Shown here: piece after piece, positions 26,949-31,903 of the stretch
How positions within the stretch are numbered: the stretch's first letter is position 1
Layout: each line of letters opens with the position of its first letter
Source: JBMORL01 sp049322335
GTDB lineage: Bacteria > Bacteroidota > Bacteroidia > Flavobacteriales_D > UBA2798
NCBI GenBank assembly: GCA_049322335.1
Contig: JBMORL010000010.1
Span: 1-31,903, forward strand
Direction of reading: 5' to 3'
DNA: 31,903 nt
The notes under the pieces: generated by a model
What the model was told of the DNA's origin: nothing
Databases searched by the model: none
What the model saw: only the letters and a program-made list of their open reading frames with translations
Made by a program: the position numbers and the translations under genes

Positions 26949-27722
26949 TTATTCAAATTGTTTGAGCCAATGATGAAGTTCTTTCTTCGTCTTTTTCTTA
27001 TCAAAATTTACCGAATCCTTTGAGTCTTCCCAATAAGCCACCGAAATTTCCATTTCTGTTTTTCGCTTCCGGATGGGATACAGTATAAAACGATACGCAG
27101 GAAGGCGGCAGGAAATGTTCAGCGTATCTTTTACATTCACCTGGTAATATTCGTATTTCGCCCCTGTGCGGGTGGTATCAATAGTAAATTCATATCCCGC
27201 ATTGCTGAGTTGAGTGATAATCTCTGACGGAACATGTTTCACCCTGTTTTTGGAACTAACCATAACAGGTTTCATAATGATAGTGGTAGCGAAAAAACTG
27301 TAAACCGAAACAGCCATTACCATTACTTTAAAAGCCGGCACGAACCGGAATGTAAAAACCGGTGAGTTATAAAACATTTTCCACGAACACCATAACACCG
27401 GGAGTGCAAGCAGATCGGTGTAATCGATGGTGCGGTGAAGGGTGAAGGGTTGAATGGAATTGAAAAGATCAATGACCGGTTGTGAAAAAGGACTTTTCCA
27501 GGAAATAAAAAACAAGACGACAAATGCTGTAATTTTTTTCGGTTGTGCCGGAAAAAAGTGCAACAGGAAAAGATGAAATACAAACAAACCTGCCACATCA
27601 GAAAGCTTGCCGGTGAGGAAACCGGGGAAAGCGTATTTTAAATAATGGTCGTTGAGTAATAATAGTAGCAGCGCTCCTGTGAAAAGAGGGCGGGGAAAGA
27701 CCGATAATCCGGGGTTTTGCAT
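26949..27722 (-). CDS. Uncharacterised polytopic membrane protein
   Basis: The 257-residue protein has about five hydrophobic segments in its first 150 residues. The N-terminal block NDHYLKYAFPGFLTGKLSDV with AGLFVFHLFL recalls a family of uncharacterised bacterial membrane proteins with an FPG..TGKLSDFAGL signature, and RTIDYTDLLALPVLWCSW fits a second conserved block of that family as I remember it. The C-terminal 90 residues are soluble and rich in charged residues (KDTLNISCRLPAYRFILYPI; KKKTKKELHHWLKQFE) and look specific to this protein. It lies between lpxD and the HD/porX pair and is divergent from 27801-28679. Function unknown. Confidence 0.8.
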   Translation of the reverse strand: MQNPGLSVFPRPLFTGALLLLLLNDHYLKYAFPGFLTGKLSDVAGLFVFHLFLLHFFPAQPKKITAFVVLFFISWKSPFSQPVIDLFNSIQPFTLHRTIDYTDLLALPVLWCSWKMFYNSPVFTFRFVPAFKVMVMAVSVYSFFATTIIMKPVMVSSKNRVKHVPSEIITQLSNAGYEFTIDTTRTGAKYEYYQVNVKDTLNISCRLPAYRFILYPIRKRKTEMEISVAYWEDSKDSVNFDKKKTKKELHHWLKQFE

Positions 27723-27800
27723 CGTTTTATAATAAAGGGGTGTTGCGTTGTGGTTTTTCCATAAGAATTTGTAAATTTATATTTATTAGTAGTTACAAGG

Positions 27801-28679
27801 ATGATTCCTATCCGGTTTATTTATCATTCAGTTTCTCTTCAGAGATTAACAAAACTCACATTAATCTTTTTTCCTTTTATTGGCTTATTTATACTAAATT
27901 CCTGTTCCATAGAAAAAAGAAGATACAGGAGTGGGTTTTATATCACCAAACATTCATTAAAAATAAAATCGGAAAGTGCTGCTATTTTACATGCGAAAAC
28001 TCTTTATTTACCGGAACCAGAAAAAACCGAAAATGATTTTTTTACTGACGACACTTCGTATACGAAAGAAAAAATAATCCATGAAAATATTTATTATAAT
28101 GCTGATACTATAATTGTCCCGGATCCTGTTTATGATACAGAACTTAAAAATATTGTCCAAAAAGATACATTTAAAAAAAATAAAAAAAAGGAATCCGAAC
28201 CAATTGATGATGTACATAAAGAATACATAGAAGGGATGAAAGAACTGGAAACCTGGAAATTTTTATCCATCATTGCACTGGTTTTCTTTCTGCCTGTTGG
28301 CATTGCCGGGCTTATTATATGCTCACAAAGAAAAAGTGAGTTAATGAGACTACTCCCGGTAGAAGAACAACGGGAAATCCGAAAACAAACAAAACAAAAT
28401 ACTGCACTTACATTAGGGATAATTTCCCTTATCTTTTTGGGACTATTTTTTGGGTTTTATCTGCACTCACTCACATTGTCAGCAGCCTATTCTATTTTGG
28501 AATATGTTTTACTATATGGAATTGTATTCCTGGCTCCGGTAGCTGTTTGTTCGTTGGTTTCAGGTTTTTACTTAAAAAAATACGAAGATATAAAATGTAA
28601 AATGACGGGGTATTTTGCTCAGTGGTCGGGATTAATAGCCTTACTAACTCTCTTCATAGTGATATTGATTGCTGTTTGA
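27801..28679 (+). CDS. Putative lipoprotein with C-terminal transmembrane helices, unknown function
   Basis: The 292-residue protein begins with a hydrophobic segment ending in a lipobox (FIGLFILNSC, Cys at about 35). SIEKRRYRSGFYI follows, a motif I recall from Bacteroidota lipoprotein-like hypothetical proteins. Residues about 60-150 are polar and low-complexity, with lysine-rich runs coded by A-tracts (KKNKKKESE). Three to four transmembrane helices follow, about 157-177, 205-225, 232-255 and 270-290. A lipidated N-terminus on a protein with inner-membrane helices is unusual; the first segment may instead be a membrane helix. The gene is more AT-rich to the eye than its neighbours. The start could lie a little later, since the segment before the lipobox is long. 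It stands alone on the plus strand. Confidence 0.75.
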   Translation: MIPIRFIYHSVSLQRLTKLTLIFFPFIGLFILNSCSIEKRRYRSGFYITKHSLKIKSESAAILHAKTLYLPEPEKTENDFFTDDTSYTKEKIIHENIYYNADTIIVPDPVYDTELKNIVQKDTFKKNKKKESEPIDDVHKEYIEGMKELETWKFLSIIALVFFLPVGIAGLIICSQRKSELMRLLPVEEQREIRKQTKQNTALTLGIISLIFLGLFFGFYLHSLTLSAAYSILEYVLLYGIVFLAPVAVCSLVSGFYLKKYEDIKCKMTGYFAQWSGLIALLTLFIVILIAV

Positions 28680-28715
28680 AAATATTTATGGGGATTTTTC
28701 ACAAAACCGAACTTA

Positions 28716-29945
28716 CTACCGACTGACACACAAAACAAACTTCTTCACCGGGTTGGAGAGCGAACGGATATTGAAATTATCAGATGCTTCGGCAATATCA
28801 ATTACCTGCCCGTTGCGGTAGAGAATATTTATTTTGTCTTTTTCGGTGTTGTAAGCGTAATTGGCAGTAGTGGTATTCACTATAAAATAATCGGCTTCGT
28901 GACCGGTTAGCTTCCATTTTTTTTGTATCGCTATCTTTTCTTTTTCGGCCAGGTCGCGCGAAATAGCTGTTTTTTCCAGTTTTACCCTGAACAGTTTCCG
29001 GTTAACAAAATCGCTGCAGAGTTTGGAAAGCACTTTATCTTTATGCGAAGCCCAAACTTTTATACTGGCCATAATATCAAAATCATCCAGCTGTGAAAAT
29101 TGCTCCAGCAGTTTCCCGTTCTTCCTGAAATCCTTCTCCGAAAAATTATTATACAAAAAAACTTCAAGTGCGGGTGTGCAAAACAATTTTTCGTTTTTCA
29201 TCGCCAGTTCTTTGGCACGTTTAAGAATATTTACAATCATCGTTTCAGCTGCCAGAACGGTTTTGTGTAAATAAACCTGCCAATACATCAGCCTGCGCGC
29301 TACAATAAATTTTTCAACACTGTAAATTCCTTTTTCTTCTATCACCAGTTCGTCTTTATGAATATCCAGCATAGCAATTATACGTTCGCTGCCCACAATT
29401 CCTTCGTGTACTCCGCTGTAAAAACTGTCACGCATCAAATAATCAAGGCGATCCATATCAAGCTGACTGGAAACAAGCTGGTGTAAAAATTTCTTGGGGT
29501 ACTGGTTGGTAAAAATTTTAATAGCCACATCCAGTTCACCTTTCAGTTCTTCATTCAGCCTTTCCATAAACATCAGGCTGATATCTTCGTGATGAATGCT
29601 ATCGACAATGGAATGCTCCAGTGCATGGGAAAAAGGGCCGTGACCGATATCATGAAGCAAAATGGCCAGTGTCACTCCTTTGGCTTCTTCATCGGTAATT
29701 TTATTCCCCTTTTCGCGTAAAACCTCAATAGCCTGAGTCATCAGGTGCATAGCGCCCATAGCATGGTGAAAACGGGTATGTTGCGCCCCGGGATACACCA
29801 TATGCGACATACCCAGTTGTTTGATCCTTCGCAGACGCTGGAAAAAAGGATGGTCGATAATTTTCAGCGCGGCAGGAAACGGAATAGTAATAAAACCGTA
29901 TATAGGATCGTTAAATATCTTTCGTTTGGAGGAGGTGGACTTCAC
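28716..29945 (-). CDS. HD-domain phosphohydrolase (SamHD1/dGTPase-like), GTG start
   Basis: From the GTG at 29945 the protein is 409 residues. The conserved opening KIFNDPIYGFITIP is followed by FFQRLRRIKQLGMSHMVYPG, then HTRFHHAMG and ILLHDIGHGPFSHALEHS with the HD metal-binding pair at about 98-99, a further HHED, and SSQLDMDRLDYLMRDSFYSG. The family hydrolyses nucleotide phosphate bonds, often dNTPs, but the substrate here is untested. A TTG at 29999 would add 18 residues (MCTSYSGTGYKF...) but lies inside the likely -7 element TAAATTTG at 29997-30004. The GTG leaves a normal leader and matches where homologues begin. It is divergent from porX; this pairing next to lpxD is common in Bacteroidota as I recall. 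Confidence 0.9.
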   Translation of the reverse strand: MKSTSSKRKIFNDPIYGFITIPFPAALKIIDHPFFQRLRRIKQLGMSHMVYPGAQHTRFHHAMGAMHLMTQAIEVLREKGNKITDEEAKGVTLAILLHDIGHGPFSHALEHSIVDSIHHEDISLMFMERLNEELKGELDVAIKIFTNQYPKKFLHQLVSSQLDMDRLDYLMRDSFYSGVHEGIVGSERIIAMLDIHKDELVIEEKGIYSVEKFIVARRLMYWQVYLHKTVLAAETMIVNILKRAKELAMKNEKLFCTPALEVFLYNNFSEKDFRKNGKLLEQFSQLDDFDIMASIKVWASHKDKVLSKLCSDFVNRKLFRVKLEKTAISRDLAEKEKIAIQKKWKLTGHEADYFIVNTTTANYAYNTEKDKINILYRNGQVIDIAEASDNFNIRSLSNPVKKFVLCVSR

Positions 29946-29996
29946 GTAAGTGTTTTTTTGTTTAAACTTGTAACCCGTACCGGAGTACGAGGTACA

Positions 29997-30004
29997 CAAA
30001 TTTA
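29997..30004 (-). promoter_or_regulatory. Putative -7 element for the HD phosphohydrolase gene
   Basis: The minus strand reads TAAATTTG, an exact TAnnTTTG match, 51 bases before the GTG start and seven bases from the divergent porX ATG. No clear -33 box is visible. A one-mismatch element for porX (TAAACTTG, 29963-29970, plus strand) lies 40 bases before its ATG. Confidence 0.4.
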
Positions 30005-30010
30005 AGAATT

Positions 30011-31561
30011 ATGGATAAAGTTAGCATTTTATGGGCCGATGATGAAATTGACCTGCTGAAACCACACGTGATGTTCCTGGAATCGAAAGGATATGCGGTG
30101 GATACCGTAAACAGCGGCAATGAGGCGGTAGAAAAAGTAAAAGCCAAAAAATTCGATATCATTTTTCTGGATGAAAATATGCCGGGCCTCACCGGTTTGG
30201 AAACACTGGAACGGATAAAAGCAATGACGCCTTCTGTACCGGTGGTGATGATCACCAAAAGTGAAGAAGAATCGATTATGGACAGCGCGATAGGAGGAAA
30301 AATTTCTGATTACCTTATCAAACCTGTAAATCCGAATCAGATCCTGTTGTCACTGAAAAAAAACCTGGAAACCAAACGGCTGGTGACTGAAAAAACAAGC
30401 ATGAACTACCAGCAGGAATTCCGTAATATCGGGATGCAGTTAGGCGATGTGCGCACTGCTGCCGGGTGGATGGATATGTATAAAAAACTGGTGTATTGGG
30501 AACTGGAGCTTGAAAAAATTACCGATCCGGGGCTACACCAGATTTTACAGATGCAAAAGGAAGAAGCCAATAATTTGTTCTCGCGTTTTGTTGGCGATAA
30601 TTATGTGAACTGGGTAAATAAAAAGGGAAATGATGTTCCGGTTATGTCGCACACTTTGCTGCAGAAAAAATTATTTCCTTCGTTGGGTAATGATCCGGTT
30701 TTTTTAATTGTAATTGATAATCTCCGGCTGGACCAGTGGCACATTATCAAACCATTTATCAGTGAATTTTTTTCGGTGGAAAACGAAGAAACTTTTATCA
30801 GTATTCTTCCTTCAGCTACCCAGTATGCCCGCAATGCGTTATTTGCCGGGTTGATGCCTTCAGAAATCCAGAAAAAATATCCCAATATGTGGATGAATGA
30901 TGATGACGAAGGAGGAAAAAACAATTTTGAAAAAGATTTCCTGGAAGGTCAGATAAAAATGCTGGGAAAAAATATAAAATTCTCCTACAATAAAATCACC
31001 AACATCGCTGCCGGAAAAAAACTGGTGGAGAATTTCAATAACCTGATGGGCAACCAGCTGAATGCAGTGGTATACAATTTTGTGGATATGCTCTCCCATG
31101 CACGTACCGATATGGAAGTAATCCGCGAACTGGCGGATAATGAAATTTCGTATCGTTCCATTACCAAATCATGGTTTGAACATTCTCCCTTGTTTGAAAT
31201 TTTCAAAAAAGCAGCTGAAAAAAAATGCAAAGTAGTGGTAACTACCGATCACGGAACTGTAAACGTAAAAGAACCATCAAAGATCGTTGGCGACCGGAAC
31301 ACCAATACCAATCTCCGCTACAAACAGGGAAAGAACCTGAATTATGTTGCCAAAGATGTTTTGGAAATAAAAAATCCTTCTGATGTATTTTTACCGAAGC
31401 TGAATGTGAGCACCACTTATGTGTTTGCGAAAGAATATAAATTTTTTGTCTATCCCAACAACTACAATCATTTTGTGAATTTTTATTCCGGCACATTCCA
31501 GCACGGAGGAATTTCGCTGGAGGAGATGATTATTCCGTATGTGGAATTGAGGGCGAAGTAA
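30011..31561 (+). CDS. porX: PorX-type response regulator with PglZ effector domain
   Basis: The 516-residue protein has a receiver domain at residues 1-120: acidic pair DDE 10-12, phosphoacceptor Asp54 in IIFLDENMPGLTG, Thr82 and Lys104 (YLIKPVNP). A helical linker runs to about 205. A C-terminal PglZ / alkaline phosphatase-superfamily domain follows, with FLIVIDNLRLDQW (metal Asp236), SATQYARNALFAG (candidate nucleophile Thr270), TTDHGTVNVKEP (Asp413, His414) and a late FQHGGISLEEMIIPY. PorX, with the histidine kinase PorY and the sigma factor SigP, controls T9SS gene expression in Porphyromonas and is required for T9SS function; its effector domain is reported to be a zinc-dependent phosphodiesterase acting on oligonucleotides. 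All these residues are intact here. It fits the T9SS cargo and SprF-like genes elsewhere in the window. It is divergent from the HD phosphohydrolase. Confidence 0.95.
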   Translation: MDKVSILWADDEIDLLKPHVMFLESKGYAVDTVNSGNEAVEKVKAKKFDIIFLDENMPGLTGLETLERIKAMTPSVPVVMITKSEEESIMDSAIGGKISDYLIKPVNPNQILLSLKKNLETKRLVTEKTSMNYQQEFRNIGMQLGDVRTAAGWMDMYKKLVYWELELEKITDPGLHQILQMQKEEANNLFSRFVGDNYVNWVNKKGNDVPVMSHTLLQKKLFPSLGNDPVFLIVIDNLRLDQWHIIKPFISEFFSVENEETFISILPSATQYARNALFAGLMPSEIQKKYPNMWMNDDDEGGKNNFEKDFLEGQIKMLGKNIKFSYNKITNIAAGKKLVENFNNLMGNQLNAVVYNFVDMLSHARTDMEVIRELADNEISYRSITKSWFEHSPLFEIFKKAAEKKCKVVVTTDHGTVNVKEPSKIVGDRNTNTNLRYKQGKNLNYVAKDVLEIKNPSDVFLPKLNVSTTYVFAKEYKFFVYPNNYNHFVNFYSGTFQHGGISLEEMIIPYVELRAK

Positions 31562-31592
31562 GTTCAAACGGGCTTCGGGAGGAATGCGTGTA

Positions 31593-31613
31593 TACTATCA
31601 CCCCTTCGGGGTT
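31593..31613 (-). repeat. REP-like palindromic unit A
   Basis: On the minus strand this reads AACCCCGAAGGGGTGATA and continues GTA. ACCCC pairs with GGGGT around a three-base loop. It shares its whole layout with unit B, 52 bases away, and is inverted relative to unit C. Confidence 0.7.
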
Positions 31614-31644
31614 GGGAAAGTGTTTTAAGTGTTGCCCGATAAAA

Positions 31645-31665
31645 TAATTTCACTCCTTCGGAGTT
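31645..31665 (-). repeat. REP-like palindromic unit B
   Basis: On the minus strand this reads AACTCCGAAGGAGTGAAA and continues TTA. ACTCC pairs with GGAGT. Compared with unit A, one C-G stem pair is replaced by T-A on both sides, a compensatory change that keeps the hairpin. Confidence 0.7.
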
Positions 31666-31777
31666 GATTTAAATGATATTCTTGCTGGTGAATCAAATGT
31701 TAAATCTTGATTGGTCAGTTTTCTAAATTCCGGGGAATGAAATTGATTTAATCCAAAGTAATACAAAACAATCACAG

Positions 31778-31799
31778 AACCCTGGAGCGGGTGATATTA
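31778..31799 (+). repeat. REP-like unit C, inverted relative to A and B
   Basis: On the plus strand this reads AACCCTGGAGCGGGTGATA and continues TTA, matching unit A with one inserted base. ACCC pairs with GGGT. It ends 11 bases from the transposase stop codon. Confidence 0.55.
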
Positions 31800-31810
31800 A
31801 TCACACACAC

Positions 31811-31903
31811 TCACTTGCCCATCCAATCGAATAAAAACCTCTCTTCATAAGGTATCCCGTGTAAATCGAGCATTTCCATATACTCTTCCCTGAAGGTTTT
31901 TTT
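31811..31903 (-). CDS. C-terminal end of an IS200/IS605-like (REP-associated) transposase, partial
   Basis: Thirty codons and a TGA are visible on the minus strand, reading KKTFREEYMEMLDLHGIP followed by YEERFLFDWMGK. The block K-[KT]-F-x-E-E-[YF]-x-x-x-L, then Y-[DE]-E-[RK]-[YF]-L-F, is the usual C-terminus of Bacteroidota Y1-type transposases of the IS200/IS605 / REP-associated group, as I remember it. The catalytic HUH motif and tyrosine lie beyond the right edge, so activity cannot be judged. The neighbouring palindromes at 31593-31799 support the assignment, because such transposases act on short hairpin repeats. Confidence 0.7.
   Translation of the reverse strand, partial: KKTFREEYMEMLDLHGIPYEERFLFDWMGK

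Overview
The window is almost fully coding and comes from a member of the Bacteroidota. Four lineage markers support this: a type IX secretion system (T9SS) regulator of the PorX type, a PorP/SprF-family outer-membrane protein with its 'gliding motility-associated' C-terminal-domain adhesin, a T9SS type A sorting domain, and the Bacteroidota-specific LpxC-FabZ fusion. Upstream regions also carry TAnnTTTG-like -7 promoter elements instead of sigma70 boxes. I cannot name a genus. No rRNA, tRNA, CRISPR array or prophage was seen, and no gene-free stretch exceeds 300 bases.

Layout, left to right. Positions 1-1750 (minus) hold two putative T9SS-related secreted proteins: a small one with a type A sorting domain, and a repeat/propeller-like protein that is split by a frameshift at an A9 run and continues off the left edge. 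Positions 1863-6474 (minus) form a tightly overlapped three-gene set of two SGNH-fold hydrolase-like proteins and one MBOAT O-acyltransferase, most likely an O-acetylation system for a cell-envelope or extracellular glycan. Positions 6592-16819 (minus) form a cell-surface cassette: a 2286-residue adhesin with a type B (CHU_C) C-terminal domain, a PorP/SprF-like protein, and an OmpA-family protein with PD40 and three carboxypeptidase-regulatory-like repeats. By analogy with SprB/SprF and PorE, these would be the cargo, its dedicated outer-membrane partner and a peptidoglycan anchor.

Positions 16944-18686 (minus) are a short operon of a nitroreductase, a small single-pass membrane protein and an outer-membrane barrel protein. 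A TonB-dependent receptor resembling FecA runs divergently on the plus strand (18883-21561) and ends at a bidirectional terminator. Positions 21603-26887 (minus) form one compact operon with 4-base overlaps or gaps of a few bases: lpxD, lpxC/fabZ, lpxA, an ABC ATPase, recX and a PLP-dependent deaminase/desulfhydrase. A perfect 10-bp inverted repeat lies one base before the lpxD start codon.

Positions 26949-28679 hold two divergent membrane genes of unknown function. An HD phosphohydrolase gene (minus) and porX (plus) diverge from about position 30000. The right end carries three related short palindromic units, two of them differing by a compensatory base-pair change, immediately beside the 3' end of an IS200/IS605-like (REP-associated) transposase gene that runs off the window.

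The main points for a second look are the palindrome/transposase pair, the lpxD leader dyad, the adhesin-SprF-OmpA cassette, the MBOAT/SGNH cluster and the A9 frameshift.
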